Shown here in pieces: positions 20,323 through 29,641 of a DNA stretch of 64,000 bases. The number at the start of each line of letters is the position of its first letter. The stretch's first letter is position 1. The translations under genes were made by a program, and so were the position numbers. Below the pieces are notes generated by a model. That model did no database searches, had not been told where the DNA came from, and saw only the letters and a program-made list of their open reading frames with translations. Source of the stretch: Craspedostauros australis (Eukaryota > Bacillariophyta > Bacillariophyceae > Mastogloiales > Achnanthaceae); NCBI GenBank assembly GCA_026770025.1, contig JAMXDE010000033.1:558001-622000 (forward strand). Direction: 5' to 3'.

Positions 20323-21150
20323 ATGACCCCCGCAACAGCAACCACCACCGAGGCATCAGCCGCCGTCCCCGCTGTTGACGACGACGAGCAGCTCGCGAAG
20401 GATCTGCAGCTGGCCTTGAGCCTGCAGGACAAGGAGGAGCTGCTCGTCGCGAGAGTGCAAATGCAGCAGGCCAAGGCGGACAAGAGGAGGGCCAGGCACA
20501 ACCGTCACATCGAGAATCAGGGATTCTGCACGCCGGCCAACATGAGGGGCATGGCGGATCACATGCTCTTCGTGCTGTGCGAGCTCGATGACCGCGTCGT
20601 GGAGATGCTCGTGGACTCCGGCGCCTCCACGTCGGCCATCTCATCCACCATGATGGAGCGCCTCTCGTTGCAGCACAAGATGTCGCCGCATGTTGCCGGC
20701 CAGGCTTCCGGCGTGGGTTCCGCCAGGATCCTCGGCGCGCTCGAGAATATCTGCTGCTCCATCGGCCAGGTGGAGTTCCGCCTCTTCTTCATGGTCCTCG
20801 AATCGCCCGTGCCCTTCCTCATCCTGGGTCTGGATCAGATGCGCCGCTTCAAGTGCGTCATCGACCTCGACAGCAACTCGCTGCGGTTCGGAGGTGCCGA
20901 CGGCGTCAGCGCGCCCTTCATGGACAAGGAGCTGTCGACGGATGCGGCGGCCAAGACCTTCATGGCGGCGTCCAACTCGAACACGCAGGCGCAGGCGCAA
21001 GCCTTCGCGCAGGCTCATACACGCGGCAAGCCCGTCAAGCAACCGAAGGCCCGTCAGGACGGTGCGCGGCATGACAAGCAGCAGAGCAAATCCGGCGCGA
21101 CTTCCAAGCTCGGGTCCTTGTTCGGCATGAAGAAGAAGTCGAAGCAGTAG
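20323..21150 (+). CDS. DDI1-like retropepsin-domain protein with a UIM-like motif
   Basis: 275 residues, single exon. A UIM-like helix (DDEQLAKDLQLALSLQDKEE, about 20-39) is followed by a basic helix and a retropepsin fold of the DDI1 type (about 78-190). The active site is LVDSGAS (97-102), with the flap region after it, GVGSARILGALE (130-141), and the second hydrophobic-Gly motif ILGLDQMRRFKCVIDL (167-182). DDI1 proteins are ubiquitin-dependent proteases acting with the proteasome. The usual N-terminal ubiquitin-like domain is absent here; the UIM-like helix could take over ubiquitin binding. The tail is Gln/Lys-rich with a basic KKKSKQ end. It is a host gene, not part of an element: no other retroelement parts lie near it. 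Confidence 0.85.
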   Translation: MTPATATTTEASAAVPAVDDDEQLAKDLQLALSLQDKEELLVARVQMQQAKADKRRARHNRHIENQGFCTPANMRGMADHMLFVLCELDDRVVEMLVDSGASTSAISSTMMERLSLQHKMSPHVAGQASGVGSARILGALENICCSIGQVEFRLFFMVLESPVPFLILGLDQMRRFKCVIDLDSNSLRFGGADGVSAPFMDKELSTDAAAKTFMAASNSNTQAQAQAFAQAHTRGKPVKQPKARQDGARHDKQQSKSGATSKLGSLFGMKKKSKQ

Positions 21151-21559
21151 AAGAGACAAGGCAGAATCTCTGCATTCATTCATTCATTCATTCGTTCATC
21201 TTGCACGACCAGGCGTACATGAATGTATCCATTCGTGCATGCGAGTGCTTGCGTCTGCATGCCATCATTCCCTCTTGCGAACTTTGCCGAGTAGACCGGT
21301 ACGAAAGTTGCACCAATCATGCAAGAAAGGGAGGGTATTGTCACGATTGGGGTTCCTCTTGTCGTGAAGCAATCCATTAATTTAAATTCTGTATTTTGCG
21401 TGCTTGTGGTTTTGAAGGGGATGAGCAACACCTGGCTTGCGCCGCATGGTGTGGAATGGCATCAGTTGGAGCCTGTTCCATCGAGGTTACTATTGTACTA
21501 TTTGTAATACAATACATAATACATAGTAGATCGTATTATATCTCGTATAATCGTACATC
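21151..21559. other. Spacer between the DDI1-like gene and the minus-strand MATH-BTB half
   Basis: There is an (ATTC)n run of about six units at 21175-21198, then unique sequence with nothing recognisable. An AT-rich stretch at about 21490-21550 marks the inner border of the duplicated 3' block. Confidence 0.5.
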
Positions 21560-21885
21560 TGTCAGATCTCTGCGAGCGCGAGTCGGCCATGATGGTTGCT
21601 GCCGGGCCCATGCCTACAGGAGTAAGGATCTGGCCCATCTCCTGTGCTCCACAACGACGACATCTTCAGCTGCGAACAACCCATTGACATAACCACTGAG
21701 TCGTCCATGCTCCTGCTTCGGAATGAACAGAGAACAGAACAGAGTACCAACACTCCACTCCATGCTGGACTAGTGCCTCGAGGTGCTAAAGCTTATCACT
21801 GCCAATGTGTCATGGAGTGTGTCGTGGAGTGTACGTTCCTATTTTATCACCCACCTCATCCCAATCTCGTCCTTGCCACATCCAA
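21560..21885 (-). repeat. Duplicated 3' block of MATH-BTB unit
   Basis: Inverted match to 12373-12730, including the segment after the stop codon and the conserved CTCTGCGAGCG...GAGTCGGCCATG end. It is non-coding on both strands. Confidence 0.75.
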
Positions 21886-23175
21886 TCAATTGGCTTCACT
21901 ATTGCTGCTCTGCTGCTTGGTCTCCAAAGATCGAATCTTCTTCAACAGAGAGGACCGGTCCATGTCCTCTTCGATCATCACATCATCTCTTTTCTCCAAC
22001 CATTCATACAGCTCATCGATCCGCATTTTGTTGAATTTGTAGTAAGTGCTCCACCAGGTTATGGACGGGAACGATGGGTCCCTTCCAGCTTTGTGGACTT
22101 CCTTCATCAACTGAACAGACTCGATCAGTTGACCGGCCTCACTTTGATGTAACACTTCTGTCATATTCTTTCTCACCACCTTGATGCACTCTTCTTTCAG
22201 CACATAGCAGCTGTGTGCATCTGCAAATAACAGAAGGTCGACACATGAATCCACATTAAGATGCTTCGCCGCCAGCTTCGTCTCCAACAAGATCTTGAGC
22301 TTCCAACAACCGAAGCGGTTGGCGACGATCAGCAGATCTTGCAATTGACGTTGGGTCGTGTCATCTGTGAGGAAGGATGTATCATCAGCATAGATGAAAC
22401 GAAGCATGAATCGGAAATGGTCGGGGTCGATCGTTGGAAACGAGATGGATTTTCCGTCACCATCTTCCTCCTTGACAGTTGAAGCTTCATCAATAAATGA
22501 TTTCATGGATGGTGCACCCACAAGTACGAATGAGGTGTTGGCCTTGATGCGTTGTTGCTGATCGCCGGTGCCAACAACGAAGGTGACGTCGGCGAAAGAT
22601 CCTGTACGAAGCATCTTGAGCCGTTCTTTGTTGAAACTGAGGGATGGAGCCCAGCGCTTGCTGATGTGTTGAAGGTGATCGAACTTGATGTGGACAGACA
22701 GAATGTCGTCATCGAGTCCATGGTCGAGCACATGCCTCATGGTCGTAACTTTGTCCCATCCCCATGCACTACTTTTGTCCAAACGATACAAGTCTGGCTC
22801 GTTCCCATGTTTAGTGATATCCAACTTGGGAATCGAGGCTGTGTAATTGGCAGAGTACTCTTCACCCAACAACCATGGCGCTTCGTCAAGATAAAGATAC
22901 ATCCCAACACGATATCCTTGAGGCGAGTCAGAGCCTTTCCCTGACGTTGCATCTTTTTTTGAGAATTGCAGTTTCAACTTCCATCGAGCACCGCCGCATT
23001 CAAAGACAGGAGAGTACGTCTCCGTTTCTCTCTTGTAGTTGATCTCAGAGAACTGATGGAACTTCACGACAATCAAGTGTTTCTCATGGTCATCGTCGTC
23101 GTGATTCTCTCTCTTTGCTCGCTTGTTGACGTGTGCGACATTCACGGTCTCGTTGTTGTTGTGTGTTTGAGACAT
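21886..23175 (-). CDS. MATH-BTB protein, copy 4
   Basis: 429 residues, one coding exon, ATG at 23175. MATH spans about 33-165, BTB about 190-305 (FADVTFVVGTGDQQQRIKAN), a BACK-like part runs to about 375, and the tail KMRIDELYEWLEKRDD follows. The linker before the tail differs from the others: where paralogs have CEDL...GD, this copy has an unrelated segment (KAGRDPSFPSITWWSTYY, about 22036-22090). It is the inner copy of the minus-strand half. It has the basic KRAKRE cluster near residue 18. Confidence 0.92.
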   Translation of the reverse strand: MSQTHNNNETVNVAHVNKRAKRENHDDDDHEKHLIVVKFHQFSEINYKRETETYSPVFECGGARWKLKLQFSKKDATSGKGSDSPQGYRVGMYLYLDEAPWLLGEEYSANYTASIPKLDITKHGNEPDLYRLDKSSAWGWDKVTTMRHVLDHGLDDDILSVHIKFDHLQHISKRWAPSLSFNKERLKMLRTGSFADVTFVVGTGDQQQRIKANTSFVLVGAPSMKSFIDEASTVKEEDGDGKSISFPTIDPDHFRFMLRFIYADDTSFLTDDTTQRQLQDLLIVANRFGCWKLKILLETKLAAKHLNVDSCVDLLLFADAHSCYVLKEECIKVVRKNMTEVLHQSEAGQLIESVQLMKEVHKAGRDPSFPSITWWSTYYKFNKMRIDELYEWLEKRDDVMIEEDMDRSSLLKKIRSLETKQQSSNSEAN

Positions 23176-24118
23176 CGTCGAAGATGATGTGGTTCTGAAA
23201 CGAGAATGAGAGTAAGTGAGGGATGGAGGAAGATGCGGATGCTTGGAAGGGGGACAGATGAAGGGTACATGAGCAGTTTATGAGCAAATTGTACAATCTG
23301 AAACCATGGACAGCATCAATTCCACGCTGCATCATGTTCCCCTGGTCGCCGCTCAACTTGCCGCTCAACGTTCCCACATGGATGAGAGGTCATCATGCAG
23401 AGTACGACAGCTCACGATACTAAGGCACTGCGCTGAGCGTGGAATCATGCCGTAGCCCATGGTAGTCACTGCACGAGTGCTCGGATCGTCTGTATCTGTC
23501 TCCGCATCTTGCTGTGCAATACTCCGTGATCACACAATCACACGATCACGTGTAGACGTGATCGTGCATTGACGGATTGATGGCCGTCGCATTGGAGACA
23601 TCACGGCACCTTACCAACGTAACATCATCATGATTCTCCAGCGTAAAGTATCGATGGCATTCACACGATCGTGTACCATAAGTATTGTACAATGTTGCTC
23701 TGCGGAGCGTGGTAGGTATGGTACTCTGTTGATGGCCACGGTGGAGCAAGGAACAAGGAGTAGACGTGTGGGATCGAAGCGGGAGGACCCATTCTCCGTT
23801 GCGAACGATGAATTGGCATCTCTGGCACGGTATGCCATACTCGTATCGAGAGTGAAGACTGTCTCTCTGAAGTGGCCTCTCCGTACTTGTTCGTAGTCGT
23901 ACTACTATGCAGCGAGTTGCCTCCGCTGATGTTTTCTCTGGTTGTGACGATCCAGCGAGTTGTCTCCGTTGTTGTCTTCCATGTGTTGTGCAGATCGCAG
24001 ATGAGGATCATGGTGACACATCGCAACAGAGTGACCGTGTCGATGTTGTTTGTTGGGGCAATTCAGAACACAACAAATCCAGCCGTTAAAGACGTTTGAA
24101 GAACAAGTTCAAATGTGG
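23176..24118 (-). promoter_or_regulatory. Duplicated MATH-BTB promoter block (copy serving 23175)
   Basis: Inverted copy of the block at 12835-13740. The palindrome ACACGATCGTGT lies at 23663-23674, a GATCGTG half-site cluster at about 23528-23565, and the GAAC/GTTC motif (TTGAAGAACAAGTTCAA on the plus strand) at 24096-24112. A GTGAGC donor near 23415 and a TTTCAG acceptor near 23195 suggest the same 5' UTR intron. Confidence 0.6.
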
Positions 24119-24597
24119 CACCTTGCAAAATCGCCGCGGCGCACTCGTTGTGCGCTGAATCCCCTGTGCAGAGACATTCAATTCTGCATAGTAGATCATA
24201 TGATATGATATAATGTATTAGTACATCTATGTGATCTCTGCGAGCGTGAGTCGGCCATTGTGGTTGCTGTTGGGGACCATGCCTGCAGGAGCAAAGATCT
24301 GGCCCATCTGCGATGTTCCACAGCGATGACGTCTTCAGCTGCGAGCAACCCGTTGACACAACCATTGGTTGTCACGACCACAGGGCGATGTGTGTCCTCG
24401 CCTCGTCTTGGAACGAACAGACAACAAGAGAATAACCCAGTATGCTCTACAGGTATGATACATCCCAACGTACAGTACTCACGCGTATCAATGCCTGTGT
24501 ATCTGCAGTGTGTGAAGTGCGCACTCTTACCCCATTGCCCACTTCATCATCTACTTCACTCTCCTCTACATCCCCATCTCATTCTTGGCACATCCAA
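24119..24597. repeat. Partial 3' block of the divergent MATH-BTB copy
   Basis: About 24230-24380 matches the 3' block of the other units (GTGAGTCGGCCATTGTGG). The part closest to the stop codon of the divergent copy has little similarity. There is no gene in it. Confidence 0.5.
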
Positions 24598-26032
24598 TCA
24601 ATCGACTCCCCCATTCGCACTCTGCCCCTTGCTCTCCAATGATCGAACCCTCTCCAACAGACATCCCCGCCCCATATCTCCCTCCAACACCACATCCTCC
24701 CTCTCATCCAACCACCTGTACAGCTCATCGATTCGCATTCCATCGAACCTGTCGTCTCCGCTGCTGCGCTTGTGGCCAGGACTCTCAGCTATCTTCTTCA
24801 TCAACTCGCCCGATCTGGCCAGCTGGGTGTGATGGCCACGCTGGAACACCTCAGTCAAGTTCTTGAGGACCACCTTGACACACTCTTCCTCCAACACACA
24901 GCACCTGTTCGCATCTGCGAACACCAGCAGATCGACACATGAAGCCATATCCAGATGCTTCGCTGCGAGTCTCGTCTCCACCACGATCTTGAGCTTCCAA
25001 CAACCGAAGCGATGGGCGACGAGCAACAGATCTCGCAGCTCCGCTTGTGTGGTATCATCCGTGATGAAGGATATGTCGTCCGCATAGATGAATCGGAGCA
25101 TGGATCGAAAGTGGCGTGGATTGGTTTCTGGCAGCGAGATGCACTTTTCATCGCCAATGCTGCCACCAACAGCTGTCGCAGGTGCAGACGTCGTTTCTAC
25201 GGGTGTGGCTCCAGCCATGAGCAATCGCATGGCTGGATTTCCCACCAGTATGAACATGGTGTTGGCCTTGATGCGTTGCTGTTGATCGCCGGTGCCAACC
25301 ACGAAGGTGATGTCGGCATACGTCTCGGTCCGAAGCATCTTGAGTCTGTCCCTGTTGAAGGCGAGTGATGGTGTCCAGCGATTGCAGATGTGTTGAAGGT
25401 GATGGAACTTGATGTGCACAGAGAGGGTGTCGTCATCGAGTCCATCATCGAGCACTTTGTTCACGGTCGTGCAATCGTCGCTTCCCCATGCACCATTGGT
25501 ATCCACACGATACAAGTCTGGCTCTTCCCCGCGATCTGAGATGGCAAGCTTGGGGATCGATATTGTACTGATGACAGCATACTCTTCTCCCAATAGCCAT
25601 GGCGCGTCGTCAAGAAACAGGTACACTCCAAGATGGTAGGTTTGGGATGAGTCGGGCCCTTCTCCTGACAGTGTGCTGTCTGTTGAGAACGTGAGCTTCA
25701 AGTTCCATCGCACACCACCACACTCGAAGACAGGAGAGGATATGTATGTGCGTTGTTTTGACTTGAAATCGATGTTTGAGAACTGATGGAACTTGACAAC
25801 GATCACGTCTTTCTCATGGTCGTTGTCGCTGTCATTGTCGTCGTTGTTGTTGTTGTCGTTGTCAGTCATCACCGCAATCTTCCCTCTTTGCTCGCTTGTT
25901 GACGTGCACAACCTTCACGCCCTGATTGATAGTGCGTTCTTCGATAGTGCGTTCTCCGATAGTGCGTTCTTCGTATTGAAAGCCAGGCTCTGACGAGCTA
26001 GAGATGGAGTTGACACGAGGGCGTTTTGACAT
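24598..26032 (-). CDS. MATH-BTB protein, divergent copy 5, N-terminus in another frame
   Basis: The main ORF runs from an ATG at 25869 to 24598 (423 residues). MATH spans about 20-155, BTB about 180-305 with an insertion (SAPATAVGGSIGDEKC), then a BACK-like part, and the tail MRIDELYRWLDERED. Just upstream, a second frame (26032 to 25862) encodes MSKRPRV, a Ser-rich stretch, a threefold (G/E)ERTI repeat and KVVHVNKRAKRED. The last part is the conserved paralog N-terminus, so the two frames were probably once one. Either a one-base frameshift has detached the N-terminus and translation now starts at 25869, or the assembly has an error. The promoter block is missing except for a short segment near 26528. 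Confidence 0.82.
25928..25972 (-). repeat. 15-bp repeat, three copies
   Basis: Three direct 15-bp units, GATAGTGCGTTCTTC with single variants, lie within the upstream frame of the divergent MATH-BTB copy. They encode a five-residue (G/E)ERTI repeat. Like the 42-bp repeats of the other MSKR-type gene, they lengthen the N-terminus before the MATH domain. Confidence 0.85.
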
Positions 26033-26689
26033 GATCCACCTTGATGTTGATTCTGCAGAATGATCTGCTGGAAGGATGGATCAACTCTGTGTTTTAGCCT
26101 CGGCGCAGGTGATCGTCCCGGATTGATTCCTGGTTTTGCAAGTATCATATAATATGATATGATGACTGCGTATTGATTTGGTTGTGGAGGAAGAGGCTCG
26201 ATGGATGTCCCGACTCGTATCGCACCAGAGAGTGATGGTGAGTGTGGCAATCACAACACCCGTATGACTACGAGCTATCTTTGATGTCACAACAAACGAA
26301 GAGCTTCGTCTCGGAACCAAGAGAGGCAGCGAGGACGGAACAGATCCTGCCACCGAGGGAAGAGTGTCAACTAGTCGTATGTCCTGTTGGTGGTGGTGGG
26401 GGCTCCGGGATGGGTGCGGCTGGGGGGCAGAACGGAGGACTTTGTCCCTTTGTGTTGTTGTGTGGTTTGTGATGGTGACACGATGTGTGTTGATTTCGGA
26501 TTTATGATCACAACCGTTAGAAGACGTTTGATGAACAAGTTCAAAAATGGCAAACCAAACGCTTGGCTGCGCTTTTTGCGCGCCACACGTTCTCTGTTCG
26601 AACACATCTCTGTCTCCAGAGAGCTCCGCGTCGACCAGATCGATGAGTCGACGAGCCGCTGTCAGGGATCATGCCCGCAGGAGTAGATC
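26033..26689. other. Spacer upstream of the divergent copy
   Basis: Mostly unique sequence. A lone GAAC/GTTC motif (TTGATGAACAAGTTCAA) at 26528-26544 matches the far end of the promoter blocks of the other paralogs. The rest of the block is absent. I see no gene. Confidence 0.5.
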
Positions 26690-26975
26690 GTAAGAGCACA
26701 GCTCATCTTCCGTACTCCACAACGACGACATCTTCAACTGCGAGTAAGCCTCTGGCAGAACCACTGAGTCGTCCATGCTCCTGCTTCGGAATGACCAGAG
26801 AGCAGAACAAAGTAACAAAACTCCACTCCATGTTGGATTAGTGCCTCAACGTGCTGAAGCTTCTCAATGCTTATCAATGCCAGAGTGTTGTGGAGTGTGT
26901 TGTGGAGTGTGTTGTGGAGTGTACGTTCCTATTTTATCACCCACCTCATCCCAATCTCCTCCTTGCCACATCCAA
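26690..26975 (-). repeat. Duplicated 3' block of MATH-BTB unit
   Basis: Inverted match to 12373-12730. It has a small internal expansion of a 13-bp GTTGTGGAGTGTG unit (about 26889-26922). Confidence 0.75.
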
Positions 26976-28265
26976 TCAATTGGCTTCACTACTGTCGCTC
27001 TGCTGCTTGGTCTCCAATGATCGAATCTTCTCTAGCAGAGAGGACCGGTCCATGTCCTCTTCCAACATCACATCATCTCTTTTCTCCAACCATTCATACA
27101 GCTCATCGATCCGCATTTGATCAAATCCGTCTCCAGCTGTTGTCGTCAAGTCCTCGCAACTTGCACACAGATGAATCTCCCTCATCAGCTCAACTGACTC
27201 GATCAGTTGACTGGCCTCACGTTGCCGTAATACTTTGACCATATTCTTCACCACCACCTTGATGCACTCTTCTTTCAGCACATAGCAGCTGTTCGCATCT
27301 GCGAACAGCAGAAGATCGACACATGAATCCACATTAAGATGCTTCGCTGTCAGCTTCGTCTCCAGCAAGATCTTGAGCTTCCAACAACCGAAGTGGTTGG
27401 CGACGATCAGCAGATCTTGCAATTGACGCTGGGTCGTGTCATCTGTAAGGAAGGATGTGTCATCAGCATAGATGAAACGAAGCACGAATCGGAAATGGTC
27501 GGGGTCGATCGTTGGAAACGAGATTGACTTTTCGCCATCATCTTCCTCGTTGGCGGTTGTAGCTTCATCAATGAATGATTTCATGGCTGGTGCACCCATC
27601 AACAACAGCATGGTGTTGGCCTTGATGCGCTGTTGCTGATCGTCGGAGCCAACAACGAAGGCGATGTCGGAGTGAGTTCCTGTACGAAGCATATTGAGCC
27701 GTTCTTTGTTGAAACCGAGGGATGGAGCCCAGAGCTTGCAGATGTGCTGAAGGTGAGCGAACTTGATGTGGACAGAGAGGGTGTCATCATCGAGTCCACG
27801 GTCGAGCACACGCTTCATGGTCGTAACTCTGCGCCATCCACATCCGTTACTTTTGCCCAAACGAAATGTACTTTCTCCTGAGGTCTTAGTGATATCCAAC
27901 TTGGGAATCGAGGCTGCGTAATTGACAGAGTACTCTTCACCCAACAACCATGGCGCTTCGTCGAGATAAAGATACACCCCAACACGATATCCTTGAGGCG
28001 AATCAGAGTCTTCCCCCGACTGTGCATCATCTTTTGAGAACATCAGATTCAACTTCCATCGAGCACCGCCGCACTCAAAGACAGGAGAGTATTTGTCCGT
28101 GTCTCTCTTGTAGTCGATCTCAGAGAACTGATGGAACTTCACGACAATAAAATGTTTCTCATGGTCATCATCGTTGTCGTCATCGTGATTCTCTCTCTTT
28201 GCTCGCTTGTTGACGTGTACGACCTTCACGGTTTCGTTGTTGTTTTTGTTGTGTGTTTGAAACAT
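26976..28265 (-). CDS. MATH-BTB protein, copy 6
   Basis: 429 residues, ATG at 28265 (MFQTHNKNNNETVKVVHVNK). The N-terminus is basic KRAKRE then acidic DDDNDDD. MATH spans about 35-165, BTB about 190-305 (HSDIAFVVGSDDQQQRIKAN), a BACK-like part runs to about 380, and the tail is MRIDELYEWLEKRDD. It is very close to copy 2 in its second half (FGCWKLKILLETKLTAKHLN). Likely CUL3 substrate adaptor. Confidence 0.92.
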   Translation of the reverse strand: MFQTHNKNNNETVKVVHVNKRAKRENHDDDNDDDHEKHFIVVKFHQFSEIDYKRDTDKYSPVFECGGARWKLNLMFSKDDAQSGEDSDSPQGYRVGVYLYLDEAPWLLGEEYSVNYAASIPKLDITKTSGESTFRLGKSNGCGWRRVTTMKRVLDRGLDDDTLSVHIKFAHLQHICKLWAPSLGFNKERLNMLRTGTHSDIAFVVGSDDQQQRIKANTMLLLMGAPAMKSFIDEATTANEEDDGEKSISFPTIDPDHFRFVLRFIYADDTSFLTDDTTQRQLQDLLIVANHFGCWKLKILLETKLTAKHLNVDSCVDLLLFADANSCYVLKEECIKVVVKNMVKVLRQREASQLIESVELMREIHLCASCEDLTTTAGDGFDQMRIDELYEWLEKRDDVMLEEDMDRSSLLEKIRSLETKQQSDSSEAN

Positions 28266-29205
28266 CGTCGAAGATGATGTGGTTCTGAAACGAGAATGAA
28301 AGGAAGTGAGGGATGGAGGAAGAGGCGGATGGTTGGAAGGGGGGCAGATGAAGGGTCCATGAGCAGTTTATGTGCGGTTTATGACCAAATTGTACAATCT
28401 GGAACCATAGACAGCATCGATTCCACGCTGCATCATCATTGTGCTCGACTTGCCGCTCAACGTTCCCACATGGATGAGAGGTCATCATGTAGAGGACGAC
28501 AGCCCACGATACTATGGCACTGCCCTGAGCGTGGAACCATACCGTAGCCCATGGTAGTCACGGCACGAGTGCTCAGATCGTCTGTATCTGCATCTGCATC
28601 ATGCTGCGCAATACTCCGTGATCACATGGTCACACGATCGTGCGATCACGTGGAGATGTGATAGTGAATTGACGGATTGATGGCTGTCGTATCAGAGACA
28701 TTACGGTACCTTGCCCAAGTAAAATCATCATGATTCTCCAGCGCAAAGTATCGATGGCATTCACACGATCGTGTATCATAAGTATTGTGCAGTGTGGCTC
28801 TGCGGAGCGTGGTAGGTATGGTACTCTGTTGATGGCCACGGTGGAACAAGGAGCGAACGTGTGGAATTGAAGTGGGAGGACCCATTCTCCGTTGCGAACG
28901 ATGAATTGGCATCCCTGTCACGGCGTGGAACACTCGTATCGAGAGTGCAGACTTTCTCTCTGAAGTGGCCTCTCCGTACATGGCCATAGTCGTCCGACTA
29001 TGCCGCGGTTCCGCTGACGTTTGCTCTGGTTGTGACGATCCAGCGAGTTGTCTCCATTGTTGTCTGCCATGTGTTGTGCGGGCTGCAGATGAGGATCATG
29101 GTGACACATCACAACAGAGTGATCGTGTTGGTTGTTGTTTGTTGGAGCGATTCAGAACAACAGATCCAGCCGTTAAAAACGTTTGAAGAACAAGTTCAAA
29201 TGTGC
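28266..29205 (-). promoter_or_regulatory. Duplicated MATH-BTB promoter block (copy serving 28265)
   Basis: The palindrome ACACGATCGTGT lies at 28763-28774, GATCGTG half-sites at about 28618-28655, and the GAAC/GTTC motif at 29183-29199. A GTGGGC donor near 28512 and a TTTCAG acceptor near 28285 again predict a 5' UTR intron. Confidence 0.6.
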
Positions 29206-29309
29206 CACAATCCAAAACCGTCACGATGCGCTCTGTGTGTACTACATCCCCTGTCCTGGGACACTCAGTTCTACATAGTAGATCGTAGAATAGAATAGTA
29301 CATCTATCA

Positions 29310-29641
29310 GATCTCTGCGAGCGTGAGTCGGCCACGATGGTTGCTGTTGGGGCCCATGCATGGAGGAGGAAGGATCTGGCTCATCTTCTGTGCTCCACAA
29401 CGACGACATCTTCAACTGCGAGGGAGCCTGTGACAGAAGCACTGTGTTGTCCATGCTCCTGCTTCGGAATGAACAGAGAACAGAGCAAAGCACCAAACCT
29501 CCACTCCATGCTGGATTGGTGCCTCAACGTGCTGAAGCTTCTCAATGCTTCTCAATGCCAGCATGTCGTGGAGTGCGTCGTGGAGTGTACGTTCCTATTT
29601 TATCACCCACCTCATCCCAATCTCCTCCTTGCCACATCCAA
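29310..29641 (-). repeat. Duplicated 3' block of MATH-BTB unit
   Basis: Inverted match to 12373-12730, following the stop of the outermost minus-strand copy. It is non-coding. Confidence 0.75.

Noticed and set aside
28646-28987. A 113-residue ORF in a MATH-BTB promoter block, with similar ORFs near 31318-31605, 23661-24026 and 12933-13115
   Set aside because: The ORFs follow the DNA conservation of the block; frames and lengths change between copies, so there is no sign of protein selection.
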